This document shows positions 1-8,350 of a stretch of DNA of 64,000 bases, one piece after another. This DNA is from a bacterium (GTDB taxonomy: Bacteria > Latescibacterota > Latescibacteria > Latescibacterales > Latescibacteraceae): contig JAJFUH010000112.1 of NCBI GenBank assembly GCA_021372535.1, positions 1 to 64,000 of the forward strand, written 5' to 3'. Numbering within the stretch: position 1 is the stretch's first letter; the number at the start of each line of letters is the position of its first letter. The notes under the pieces are model-generated. The model was not told where the DNA came from. It was given only the letters and a program-made list of their open reading frames with translations, and did not search any database. The translations under genes and the position numbers were made by a program.

Positions 1-93
1 AGCTACGGAACCACCAATATATCGAGGTGGCGTCATGGGGCGCTTCTTTTTTCAATGCTCTATTTCGCGGCAAAAAAAATGAAATTCACCTGA
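1..93 (+). CDS. C-terminal end of a family 2 glycosyltransferase (partial)
   Basis: Frame 1 is open from the window edge to TGA at 91-93 and encodes about 30 residues. The stretch YGTTNISRWRHG followed by a short hydrophobic segment and a basic KKMKF end resembles the last residues of GT2 (dolichol-phosphate-mannose-synthase-like) enzymes, which often finish with YG.S.ISR.R.G..L...A.RKIKF. The gene lies 17 bases before a methyltransferase, consistent with a polysaccharide or glycan locus. Only the tail is visible, so activity and substrate cannot be judged. The call rests on a short motif remembered from the family. Confidence 0.55.
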   Translation, partial: SYGTTNISRWRHGALLFSMLYFAAKKMKFT

Positions 94-110
94 ACTTCCG
101 GTAAAAAAGC

Positions 111-884
111 ATGAGTTTCAAGCTCGATATTCAGAGAACGATAGAAAACCGTCAAAAACTGTTGAACAACAGGAATCTCCTCTATTGGTATCAGATTCTC
201 TTTGAAACTCAATTCAAAGCGATAATGAATTTCAGCAATCTGAATGTCATTGAAATCGGCAGCGGAACATCTCCCGTTAAAAACTTTTATCCATCTGTTA
301 TCACGACGGATATATTACCTATGGATCATCTCGACCATGTATTCGATTGCCATGACATCGATCGATTCGAAAAGATACAGGATGAAAGTATCGATATTAT
401 CACCATGACAAATGTGATGCATCACCTGGGAAAACCCGTTGATTTTCTGCTAAAAGCCTCAAAAAAGCTTAAAAATGACGGGGTAATATTCATCACCGAG
501 CCCTATATGTCGTTTTTTTCGTATATTCTTTACAAACTCCTGCACCGTGAGCCCATTGACTATTCGATCACCAAGCCCGAATTATCCGGAATCCGAGGCC
601 CCCTTTCAAGCGCAAATATCGCCCTCTCATACAAATTGTTTTTTTCACGGAAAGACTGGATACTGCCTCTCCATGAAAAGTACAGTATCGATTCACGGGA
701 AATTCGGTATTATACGTTCCTTTCATATTTCCTGACCGGTGGAATTTCCAGCAGGGTTCCGATACCATATGGGATATATAAGCTTCTGTTTAAAATAGAT
801 TTGTATATTTCACACCTGTTGCCGCGTGTGTGCGCCTCTTTTTTCACGATTAAACTGAAAAAGAATGCCGATGAAACCCGATAA
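111..884 (+). CDS. class I SAM-dependent methyltransferase
   Basis: A 257-residue protein. The Rossmann motif I reads VIEIGSGTSP at about residues 46-55, followed by an acidic strand end (TTDILPMD), then a motif IV region IDIITMTNVMHHLGKP and post-motif NDGVIFITEPYMS. This is the usual Methyltransf_11/25 layout. The C-terminal 100 residues are hydrophobic and aromatic and may sit against the membrane or a lipid-linked sugar. It follows the glycosyltransferase tail and overlaps the next methyltransferase by 20 bases, so the three are probably co-transcribed. The substrate is unknown; an O-methylation in glycan or lipid synthesis is a guess from context. Confidence 0.75.
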   Translation: MSFKLDIQRTIENRQKLLNNRNLLYWYQILFETQFKAIMNFSNLNVIEIGSGTSPVKNFYPSVITTDILPMDHLDHVFDCHDIDRFEKIQDESIDIITMTNVMHHLGKPVDFLLKASKKLKNDGVIFITEPYMSFFSYILYKLLHREPIDYSITKPELSGIRGPLSSANIALSYKLFFSRKDWILPLHEKYSIDSREIRYYTFLSYFLTGGISSRVPIPYGIYKLLFKIDLYISHLLPRVCASFFTIKLKKNADETR

Positions 885-1617
885 AACACGCCGATTGAAT
901 AATGAAATGAGGCATGGGGAATATCTTGTTAAACACGATCCCGGAAATATCTGGAACTGGGAATCTCCGGCCGGGAAGGTACGCTGGAATCGCAGAGTAC
1001 GAATGCTTATATCACACATCACCGCGGAAATGAACGTTCTCGAGATCGGATGCGGCACCGGCTGCCTGACCCTTGAACTGGAAAGAACCGGCGCCGCAAT
1101 AACCGCAGTCGATATTTCACGGGACCTTCTCGAACGAGCCCGGCTCCGGATAACCTCGCCGCGTGTCACTTTCCTCGAAGAGGATTGCTGCCATTCCCGT
1201 TTCCCGGACGATACATTCGATACCATCATCGGGAGCTCCGTTCTTCACCACCTCGATATCGATGCTGCATTACACGAGATATACCGGCTCCTGAAGCCGG
1301 GGGGCAGCATTTTTTTTACCGAGCCGAATATGCTGAATCCGCAGATAGCCCTTCAGAAAAACATACCATACCTGAAACGAAAATTAGGTGATTCTCCCGA
1401 TGAGACCGCTTTCATACGATGGTCGTTGAAGAATAAAATGCTCAAAGAAGGTTTCAGCGCTATAAAAATAGTGCCGTTCGACTTTTTGCATCCGGGAATT
1501 CCACGGTCGCTCATATCCATTGTTCAGCCGTTGTGCTCATGGGCCGAAAAGATACCCATGGTGTCCGAAATAGCCGGCTCTCTCTATATCCGTGCGGTGA
1601 AAGCGGGGGATGAATGA
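865..1617 (+). CDS. class I SAM-dependent methyltransferase, UbiE/Methyltransf_11 type
   Basis: A 250-residue protein. Motif I is VLEIGCGTGCLTLEL at about residues 53-67, with ITAVDIS as the acidic loop after strand 2, FDTIIGSSVLHHL as motif IV and LLKPGGSIFFTEPN as the post motif. These are textbook SAM-binding signatures. The frame overlaps the end of the preceding methyltransferase. ATG codons at 865 and 871 are both possible and neither has a strong ribosome site, suggesting translational coupling. It shares the HHL..EP layout with its neighbour, so the pair may be related by duplication. Substrate unknown. Confidence 0.75.
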   Translation: MPMKPDKTRRLNNEMRHGEYLVKHDPGNIWNWESPAGKVRWNRRVRMLISHITAEMNVLEIGCGTGCLTLELERTGAAITAVDISRDLLERARLRITSPRVTFLEEDCCHSRFPDDTFDTIIGSSVLHHLDIDAALHEIYRLLKPGGSIFFTEPNMLNPQIALQKNIPYLKRKLGDSPDETAFIRWSLKNKMLKEGFSAIKIVPFDFLHPGIPRSLISIVQPLCSWAEKIPMVSEIAGSLYIRAVKAGDE

Positions 1618-1694
1618 GCCGGATTCAATCGATAAAGATCAAAACATCGGACGATTGCCTGTTTTAACTTTTTATACTGCTTTGTGGGTCCACG

Positions 1695-3632
1695 ATGACG
1701 CGAAACACAAAAAAAATGATTGTCAGTATAGTGCTTGTCATGCTGACGATGTGTGTTTACCTGCAGGTTCGGGGTCATGAATTCCTCCAGCTCGATGACG
1801 ATACCTATATATACGAGAACCATCATGTCCAGCGAGGATTGTCATTGGAAGGATTGAAATGGGCGTTCAGTTTCAATGAAATCGCTTACTGGCATCCGCT
1901 GACATGGCTGTCGCTCATGCTCGATGCTCAATTCTTCGGTAAAAATCCCGCCGGTTATCACCTCGAAAACATGATAATTCATATTCTCAATGCGCTTCTT
2001 GTATTCTTTGTTTTCGAACGCATGACGAAATCGCTCTGGTCAAGCGCTTTTATTGCAGCGCTTTTTGCCCTTCATCCCATCAATATCGAATCCGTTGCCT
2101 GGGCGACAGAGCGTAAAAGTGTGCTCAGCACCCTTTTCTGGATGGCGACGATGTTCGTTTATGTGCTCTATACTGAACGACCGTCTGTCAAACGGTATCT
2201 TCCCGTTCTTCTCTTTTTGATCATGGGTCTCCTGTCAAAACCCGTTCTGGCAACACTGCCGGCTGTTTTATGCCTCGTCGATTTCTGGCCTCTCGAACGG
2301 TTCGCCAGTCTTGGGGTCAAACAACGCCGGAAAAACAAGCCATCGCGCGGAAATGCTCATGGATATGGCAACCGCCTGCTCTTTTATGAAAAAATCCCCC
2401 TGTTTTTATTATCCGCATCTGCCGTTTTCATATCGTTTCTCTCGTCCCGCGCTTTTCCGAGTTTTACGAGATCGATTCCGCTGGCCCAGAAAATCTCCAC
2501 ATCGCTTATCGGTTATGCGTTATACATAAAGAAATTTCTGTGGCCCGACAGTTTCGCTGTGTATTATCCCTATCCTTCCTCTGTGTCGCCTTTGCATATT
2601 GCGGTTTCTGTCGCGCTGCTTGCCGTAATAACCGTATTCGTCATCAGATATGTCCGCTCAGCACCGTATCTCATAACCGGCTGGCTGTGGTATCTCATTA
2701 CGCTTTTCCCGGTAATCGGTATCGTACAGGCGGGATTATGGCCTCTGATCGCCGACAGGTTTGCGTATGTGCCGTTTATCGGTCTTTTCGTCATGGCATC
2801 ATGGGGATTGCCACAAGTATTCAGGGCGTGGAGCATTAAGAGAGAAATTCTCGTCGTGATGGCGGCAGCTTCGATTCTTGCGTGCGCGGTCATTGCCCGG
2901 ATCAACGTACGGTACTGGAAAGACAGCGTTACACTGTATCGGCATGCCCTTGCGGTAACCGATAACAATGCCGAGATACAGTGGAGGCTCGGGCTCGTTT
3001 TCCTACAGCTGGACAAATATGACGAGGCATACGCGGCGTGCGGGCAGTCGCTGAAGATGTATCCGTATATACCGCAGGCATATAATATCATGGGATTGTC
3101 TCTGGTCAAGAGAAACAGGTATGATGAAGCCATCGCACATTATAAAAAAGCATTGCAGATGAAAGCCGATTATGTTGAGGTATATGATAATCTGGGATCG
3201 GCGCTTGCTGACAGGAATATGCCGGATGAGGCGATCAGACAGTATAATGAAGCGCTGCGGATAGATCCGGATTTTGCGAAGGCCCATAACAACCTGGGAT
3301 CGGTTCTTGCCGAGCTTGGCAGAACCGACGAGGCCATCGGGCATTACAAAAAGGCGCTCGCGATAAATCCCGATTATGCCGAAGCGCACAACAATCTGGG
3401 GGTCGAGCTCGAAGGAATCGGGAAAATAGACGAGGCATTCAGGGAGTATTCCGAAGCGATCCGCTTGAAACCAGATTATGCCGATGCGCATGTCAATCTT
3501 GGAAATGTGTACTTTCACAAGGGTGATTACGCCAGAGCCGAAGAACAGTATCGACAGGCGCTGCTCATCAATGCGCACCATGCGGTTGCGGAACAGAATC
3601 TGGCAATCATCCGGTCACTGCGGAAACAGTAA
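1695..3632 (+). CDS. polytopic membrane protein with C-terminal TPR repeats (TMTC/PMT-like)
   Basis: A 645-residue protein. Residues 1-420 hold about ten hydrophobic segments, with the conserved patches LDDDTYIYEN, WHPLTWLSLMLDAQFFG and HPINIESVAWATERK typical of bacterial membrane TPR proteins distantly related to protein O-mannosyltransferases and TMTC proteins. Residues 425-640 are six or seven TPR units with the usual A-x-YNNLG...EAI..Y..AL spacing. The family is usually annotated only as tetratricopeptide repeat protein; glycosyl transfer from a lipid-linked donor is inferred. A second, divergent copy lies at 18512-20329 on the other strand. The gene follows the methyltransferases after a 77-base gap. 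Confidence 0.75.
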   Translation: MTRNTKKMIVSIVLVMLTMCVYLQVRGHEFLQLDDDTYIYENHHVQRGLSLEGLKWAFSFNEIAYWHPLTWLSLMLDAQFFGKNPAGYHLENMIIHILNALLVFFVFERMTKSLWSSAFIAALFALHPINIESVAWATERKSVLSTLFWMATMFVYVLYTERPSVKRYLPVLLFLIMGLLSKPVLATLPAVLCLVDFWPLERFASLGVKQRRKNKPSRGNAHGYGNRLLFYEKIPLFLLSASAVFISFLSSRAFPSFTRSIPLAQKISTSLIGYALYIKKFLWPDSFAVYYPYPSSVSPLHIAVSVALLAVITVFVIRYVRSAPYLITGWLWYLITLFPVIGIVQAGLWPLIADRFAYVPFIGLFVMASWGLPQVFRAWSIKREILVVMAAASILACAVIARINVRYWKDSVTLYRHALAVTDNNAEIQWRLGLVFLQLDKYDEAYAACGQSLKMYPYIPQAYNIMGLSLVKRNRYDEAIAHYKKALQMKADYVEVYDNLGSALADRNMPDEAIRQYNEALRIDPDFAKAHNNLGSVLAELGRTDEAIGHYKKALAINPDYAEAHNNLGVELEGIGKIDEAFREYSEAIRLKPDYADAHVNLGNVYFHKGDYARAEEQYRQALLINAHHAVAEQNLAIIRSLRKQ

Positions 3633-3656
3633 CGACTGAAAGGCGATTCGGATACC

Positions 3657-5276
3657 ATGTCAATTAATGTTATCGACATTTCCGTTATTCTGGTGTATTT
3701 CGCCGCACTCATGGCAATAGGATTTTTGAAAGGGCGGGGGAAACGGGTCAATTCCGGTGAATATTTCATTTCAAAGGGAACACTGCCATGGTGGGTAATT
3801 GCCATGGCGTTCGTTGCCACCGGCATGAATACCGAACAGTTGATCGGTCAGAATGGTATGGGATACACCATTGGCCTCACCATGGTCAACTGGTACATAA
3901 TAGTGTTTTTTGTCTATTCGATGCTGGTTCTTGTTTTCCTTCCCGTATACCTCCGTAACGGCATCGTGACCATGCCTGAATTTCTGGGAAAACGGTTCGA
4001 CGAGCGAAGCCGGAACGTATTCACCGTGCTCCTTCTGGTGAGTTATGTCCTCCTGAATCTCGCTGTAGTGTTCTATGGCGGCGCGAAGCTGCTCGAAGTC
4101 GTCATGGGCCTCAATATATGGTGGGGAGTTTTCATCCTGGGCGCTGTAGCAGGTATCTACACCATGTACGGCGGAATGGCATCGGCATCGTATACGGCGG
4201 TTCTCCAGTTCGCCCTTATTTTCATATCCGGTTTTTTTGTGTTTTTTATCGGATATGCCAAGCTTCCGCACGGATGGAGCGATGTCGTTGCACATGCTCC
4301 CGGTGGTTTTCACCTTATCCAGCCGATGAATTATCCTGTTATCCCCTGGCACGCAATACCCCTGACCATTCTGGGTCTGCACCTATACTATTCCTGCATC
4401 AACCAGGCTCTGGTCCAGAAAAGCTTCGGCGCAAAAACGGAGTGGGACGCCCGTATGGCGATCGTTGTCGCCGGTATGTTCGTGTTTCTCAGGCCGTTTG
4501 TTGAGATTTTCCCCGGTATGATCTGCAGGGCGCTCGCCGTTTTCGATCCGCGTTTCGATCTCGGCGATCAGCCGGTCGATAACGTTTTTCCGCTCCTGAT
4601 ACGCGAGCTCATCCCTCAGGGACTTCGCGGACTCATACTGGTCGGTATTCTCTCGTCGGTCATGTCGACCATTTCGGCGTTTCTCAATTCAATTTCCACA
4701 CTCTTCACTCTCGATGTCTATAAAAAATGGATCGAACCCGGTGCTGACGAGAAAAAACTCGTTCGCGTTGGAATTATCGCCACCCTGTTTCTCATGATTT
4801 TCAGCGTTGTATATTCTCCTTTTATCGGTATAATAGGCGGCGGCATCTTTCATTATTTTCAGATGATTGCATCATATCTTGCTGTCCCCATAGCGACAGT
4901 ATTTCTTGTCGGGATACTCTGGAAACGGGCCACACCTGATTCAGCATTTGTTGTACTCATTGCCGGTATCCCCATTGGTCTTTGTATCAACTGGCTTATC
5001 CCTCATCTCTTTCGACCGGAGACAGTTGCGGCATACAGTTTAAGTAATTTCTTCATCATCAGCGGAATGACCCAGGCGGTCTGTGTGCTTCTCATGCTCG
5101 CCATCAGCATGTTCACACAACCGAAGCCCGTCGAATCCATTTCCTCGCTGCTTTTTACGAAAGAATCACTCATGCTCCCCGCAAACGAGCCGAAACGTCC
5201 CTTTTATCAATCGTTCTGGGTCTGGTGGTTTTTGTTTGTGGCGATGTACGTAATTCTGTATATAATGTTCTGGTAG
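3657..5276 (+). CDS. sodium:solute symporter (SSS family, SGLT-like)
   Basis: A 539-residue inner-membrane protein with about 13-14 hydrophobic helices. Family marks include the N-terminal GEYFISKGTLPWWVIAMAF segment, the GGMASASYTAVLQF patch after helix 5, and the region GILSSVMSTISAFLNSISTLFTLD carrying the conserved Ser/Thr of the second sodium site. Length fits the SGLT branch (500-560). It starts 24 bases after the TPR membrane gene and is followed after 51 bases by a ROK sugar kinase and then a SIS sugar-phosphate protein, so it probably imports a sugar or amino sugar used by them. The exact substrate is inferred. Confidence 0.85.
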   Translation: MSINVIDISVILVYFAALMAIGFLKGRGKRVNSGEYFISKGTLPWWVIAMAFVATGMNTEQLIGQNGMGYTIGLTMVNWYIIVFFVYSMLVLVFLPVYLRNGIVTMPEFLGKRFDERSRNVFTVLLLVSYVLLNLAVVFYGGAKLLEVVMGLNIWWGVFILGAVAGIYTMYGGMASASYTAVLQFALIFISGFFVFFIGYAKLPHGWSDVVAHAPGGFHLIQPMNYPVIPWHAIPLTILGLHLYYSCINQALVQKSFGAKTEWDARMAIVVAGMFVFLRPFVEIFPGMICRALAVFDPRFDLGDQPVDNVFPLLIRELIPQGLRGLILVGILSSVMSTISAFLNSISTLFTLDVYKKWIEPGADEKKLVRVGIIATLFLMIFSVVYSPFIGIIGGGIFHYFQMIASYLAVPIATVFLVGILWKRATPDSAFVVLIAGIPIGLCINWLIPHLFRPETVAAYSLSNFFIISGMTQAVCVLLMLAISMFTQPKPVESISSLLFTKESLMLPANEPKRPFYQSFWVWWFLFVAMYVILYIMFW

Positions 5277-5327
5277 GATGTATGGTGGTTAAAGGGATTA
5301 CCTGAGAACACGGAAGGTTTTGCGCAT

Positions 5328-6281
5328 ATGAATGTTATCGGATCGGACCTCGGCGGAACGAAACTCTCATCGGCTCTTTTTGCTCCCGAGGGGACGATAC
5401 TGTATAAAATTTCGGACATCCTCGATGGGAGAGAAGGAAAGGATGTCTGCCGCCTGATACATGATCACATACGGAATCTGCTCTCGGAAAGCGATACTCC
5501 GGTCAGTTCGATCGGTATTTCCGTGCCCGGCATATACCGTGAAAAAACCGGGAGCGTATGGGCGCCGAATATTCCCGGTTGGACCGATTATCCGCTCCGT
5601 GACGATCTGATCGACCTTATCGGAGATACATCGATACGGATAACCATCGACAGCGACAGGTCATGTTATATACTCGGCGAAACATGGAAGGGCGCGGCAC
5701 GCGGCTGCTCCGATGTCGTTTTTATTGCTGTCGGCACCGGTATCGGCGCGGGAGTGATGGTCAACGGCGCTGTCGTGCGGGGAAATTCCGGGTGCGCCGG
5801 CTCGATCGGATGGTTTGCCCTCGACCGGCCGTATAAAAACGACTATGAAAGAAGCGGTTCATTCGAATACCATACCTCCGGCGAAGGGATAGCCGGGAAA
5901 GTACGATCCCTCCTTTCAAGCGATACCGCATATACGGGAATCCTCCGGGAAAAAGACTATGCCGCGATAACGACCCGTGACGTTTTCGACGCCTACGCTA
6001 GTCACGATCCCCTGGCGGTTATGGTTCTCGATGAAAGCGTGGAATTATGGGGAATGGCCGCGGCGAACATGATAAGCCTGCTGAATCCGGAAATGATCGT
6101 TTTCGGCGGCGGTGTTTTCGGGCCTGCGGGGCAGTTTATCGATAGAATCAGGGATGAGGCCCGGAAATGGGCACAGCCGGTAGGATGCTGCGATGTCAGA
6201 TTTACCGTTTCGAAGCTCGGACCCGATGCCGGTCTTTATGGCGCCGGAAGGCTGGCACTTTTGAAGGAGGGAGAATACTAA
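5328..6281 (+). CDS. ROK family sugar kinase
   Basis: A 317-residue cytoplasmic kinase of the ROK group (glucose, N-acetylglucosamine, N-acetylmannosamine or fructose kinases). The ATP phosphate loop reads DLGGTKLSSALF at residues 7-18. The catalytic region DSDRSCYILGE corresponds to the usual ENDANAAALGE with the catalytic Asp kept, and AVGTGIGAGVMV is the second ATP motif. It lacks the family zinc cluster (CxCGxxGC) and the GE.GH substrate motif; at that place it has GSIGWFALD. The substrate is therefore likely atypical. GGAAGG lies upstream of the ATG. Neighbours are a symporter and a SIS protein, suggesting uptake then phosphorylation. Confidence 0.85.
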   Translation: MNVIGSDLGGTKLSSALFAPEGTILYKISDILDGREGKDVCRLIHDHIRNLLSESDTPVSSIGISVPGIYREKTGSVWAPNIPGWTDYPLRDDLIDLIGDTSIRITIDSDRSCYILGETWKGAARGCSDVVFIAVGTGIGAGVMVNGAVVRGNSGCAGSIGWFALDRPYKNDYERSGSFEYHTSGEGIAGKVRSLLSSDTAYTGILREKDYAAITTRDVFDAYASHDPLAVMVLDESVELWGMAAANMISLLNPEMIVFGGGVFGPAGQFIDRIRDEARKWAQPVGCCDVRFTVSKLGPDAGLYGAGRLALLKEGEY

Positions 6282-6332
6282 AAATTTTTTCAATCATACC
6301 TTAACTGAACGAAACACACGAAAGGAAAAAAG

Positions 6333-7094
6333 ATGTTAGCGAAAGAATGGCTCAATAACGCCCGTGACGTCATGGACAAGATCGAAAAAACACAAATGAA
6401 GTCGATACAGAAGGCAGCGGAGATCATGGCGGAGAGTATCGCCGCCGGAAGGTGGGTTCACACGTTTGGCTGCGGTCATGCGACGCTGCCTATCGAGGAG
6501 ATGTACCCGCGCATCGGAGGATTTGTGGGTTTCCATCCGATGATCGAGCTTCCTCTTTCATTTTTCACCCATATCGTCGGCGAGATGGGGGTTCATCAAT
6601 TCGTGTTTCTCGAACGCGTGGAAGGGTACGGGAATGAAATTATGAAGAGTTATACCTTCGATCCCCGTGATACCATGTGGTTTTTTTCACATTCGGGAAT
6701 CAACAACGTCAACATAGATGTCGCGCTCGAAGCGAAACGTCTCGGCATGAAAATTGTTGTTACAGGCTCGGCCGAGGCATATAAAGACATCCCGACCCGT
6801 CACTCCTCGGGAAAAAAGCTGTTTGAAATCGCTGATGTCGTCGTGGATTCGTGTGCTACCGCCCAGGATGCATCGGTCGCGCTGAAAAATCACAAGGACA
6901 AGATAGGGCCCGTTTCCACAATCTCTTTTGTCACATGCGTCTGGATGATGATAACGACAGTCGCGGAAATTCTTGCGGATAAGGGAGTCAAGGTCTATAT
7001 ACATCCATCGCATAATGTTCCCGGCGACACAACCGCAAAAGACCGTCTCACTGAAGCGCTGAATGAATACAAGAGAAGAATTGCCGGAGTATAA
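6333..7094 (+). CDS. SIS-domain sugar isomerase-like protein (UPF0309 type)
   Basis: A 253-residue protein with one SIS (sugar isomerase) fold: the helical start IQKAAEIMAESIAAGRWVHTFGCGHATLP, then WFFSHSGINNVNIDVALEAKRLGMKIVVTGS, the Ser-rich phosphosugar-binding strand and loop, and a C-terminal DGDT-like helix. It resembles the UPF0309 proteins and N-acetylmuramic/N-acetylglucosamine-6-phosphate handling SIS proteins. AAAGGA lies 7 bases before the ATG. It is probably the last gene of the symporter-ROK-SIS unit because a strong bidirectional terminator follows about 100 bases later. The reaction is not known; amino-sugar phosphate isomerisation or ether cleavage is inferred. Confidence 0.8.
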   Translation: MLAKEWLNNARDVMDKIEKTQMKSIQKAAEIMAESIAAGRWVHTFGCGHATLPIEEMYPRIGGFVGFHPMIELPLSFFTHIVGEMGVHQFVFLERVEGYGNEIMKSYTFDPRDTMWFFSHSGINNVNIDVALEAKRLGMKIVVTGSAEAYKDIPTRHSSGKKLFEIADVVVDSCATAQDASVALKNHKDKIGPVSTISFVTCVWMMITTVAEILADKGVKVYIHPSHNVPGDTTAKDRLTEALNEYKRRIAGV

Positions 7095-7188
7095 CAAAAA
7101 GAGTATTTATTTGCCCGGAATTCATCATTAATGGTATTGTCGCGTAAGCTTACAGCATAAGATAATCTTGCGCTATACGGAAAATCGC

Positions 7189-7230
7189 ATATAAAAACAG
7201 CCCCTGGTTCACAAGGGGCTGTTTTTATAT
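7189..7230. terminator. bidirectional intrinsic terminator
   Basis: Perfect 17-base arms (7189-7205 and 7214-7230) with an 8-base loop. The GC core AGCCCCT is flanked by A-run and T-run, so it can stop transcription from both sides. It lies between the convergent SIS gene and the PIG-L gene. Confidence 0.93.
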
Positions 7231-7271
7231 GATTAACATGGATTATGGTTAGCGGTATAATCCTGCATTCA

Positions 7272-8000
7272 TCAGCGTTTGACCGCTTCCAGGCAGTCCG
7301 GCAGATAGTGACACATGAATGTTCTTCCCCAGCGCTGCGATGGTTTGAACGCTTCGGCCATTCTTACTCCGGCCTGGAGACCGCGGAATTGCGCCGGGAT
7401 TTCAAGAAACGCATCGAGCTCGTAACCGAACAGATCCTTCATCCATGCGTTCTGGCTGGCGTGTTTTTTAACCATTTCGACTTTCGTCTGGAACGTACCG
7501 GTAATATCGACATAGATTTCCGGCTCGAAATTCACCCCGGCGGGAGTATCCATGTGGTATACATGGGGAATTTTACCGTTCGTCGGCGGCATGGTGGTTT
7601 TAATATTCGGTACGCCCGCCATATGGATACATTCGTCCACGATATATCCCGAAAGCGAGTGATCCGGGTTGTAATCCTGGCGCCAGTGACAGAACACCAC
7701 ATCGGGATCGGCGATTCTGAACGCATTGATGAACGCAAGCCGTGTCTCACGGGTGTCGAAGAGGAACTCATCATCGAAACCGAGCCAGATAAGCTCTGCG
7801 CCGAGCACCGAAGCGCCGTTGAGGGCTTCCTCGTGACGGATTGCCGCGATCTTTTCCGGCGGGATGGTCGATGAACCGACATTGCCGTTCGTGGCAACAC
7901 AGAAAAACAGCTTGTCGCCTCTCGCTTTATAGCGCGCCGCGGTTCCCCCGCAGAATGTTTCGATATCGTCCGGATGGGCGCCGACAAAAAGGACATTCAT
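7272..8000 (-). CDS. PIG-L family deacetylase
   Basis: A 242-residue protein starting at MNVLFVGAHPDDIE. The zinc-binding AHPDD motif is at residues 8-12, and HxxD/H positions follow in CHWRQDYNPDHSLSGYIVDECIH, as in N-acetylglucosaminyl-PI, MshB and BshB type LmbE proteins. An in-frame upstream Met exists at 8018, but AGGAGGT sits six bases before the ATG at 8000, so 8000 is preferred. Such enzymes remove acetyl groups from GlcNAc-like substrates, often small-molecule glycosides. It is convergent with the SIS gene and stands apart from the pectate lyase by a 350-base repeat-bearing gap. Confidence 0.88.
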   Translation of the reverse strand: MNVLFVGAHPDDIETFCGGTAARYKARGDKLFFCVATNGNVGSSTIPPEKIAAIRHEEALNGASVLGAELIWLGFDDEFLFDTRETRLAFINAFRIADPDVVFCHWRQDYNPDHSLSGYIVDECIHMAGVPNIKTTMPPTNGKIPHVYHMDTPAGVNFEPEIYVDITGTFQTKVEMVKKHASQNAWMKDLFGYELDAFLEIPAQFRGLQAGVRMAEAFKPSQRWGRTFMCHYLPDCLEAVKR

Positions 8001-8047
8001 AGTACCTCCTGCATACATTTACAGCCCGATCTGCTAAAAAAATAAAT

Positions 8048-8185
8048 AGAACGCGGATTTACGCTGATTGGGCGGATAAACGCGGATTTGAAATTGTATA
8101 CATATCTCTATTCAGATGTGAACGATTAATAATTTTACTAAAGATAAGATAAACAATCGATTATGGATTATATCAAGAATTCCAG
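8048..8185 (+). repeat. dispersed intergenic repeat, copy 1 (GCGGATTT family)
   Basis: GAACGCGGATTTACGCTGAT then GGGCGGAT and a third CGCGGATTT, followed by AT-rich sequence with AACGATTAATAAT and a GGATTAT end. The same order of words returns at 13291-13460 and 52857-52993, so this is one copy of a repeat family about 140-170 bases long. No coding potential is seen. Confidence 0.6.
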
Positions 8186-8267
8186 ATGCGTATGGTGGAG
8201 AGAGTTCAATCAGCTCATGAACACGAATGTATTATAGACGGTTGTCATTCCCAAGAACGAAGTGAAT

Positions 8268-8321
8268 TGGGAATCCAGTATTCTTCTCATTATGTCATGA
8301 GCATGAAATACTGGATTCCCA
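8268..8321. repeat. inverted repeat, TGGGAATCCAGTATT arms
   Basis: Perfect 15-base arms at 8268-8282 and 8307-8321 with a 24-base loop, preceded by TGTCATTCCCAAGAACGAAG. This wording is typical of dispersed GTCATTCCC...GGGAATCCAG hairpin repeats seen in many bacteria. It sits 30 bases beyond the end of the pectate lyase gene and may also act as its transcription end, though there is no T-run. Confidence 0.7.
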
Positions 8322-8350
8322 CCTCGATTTCTGTAACCGGAGAATACTAT

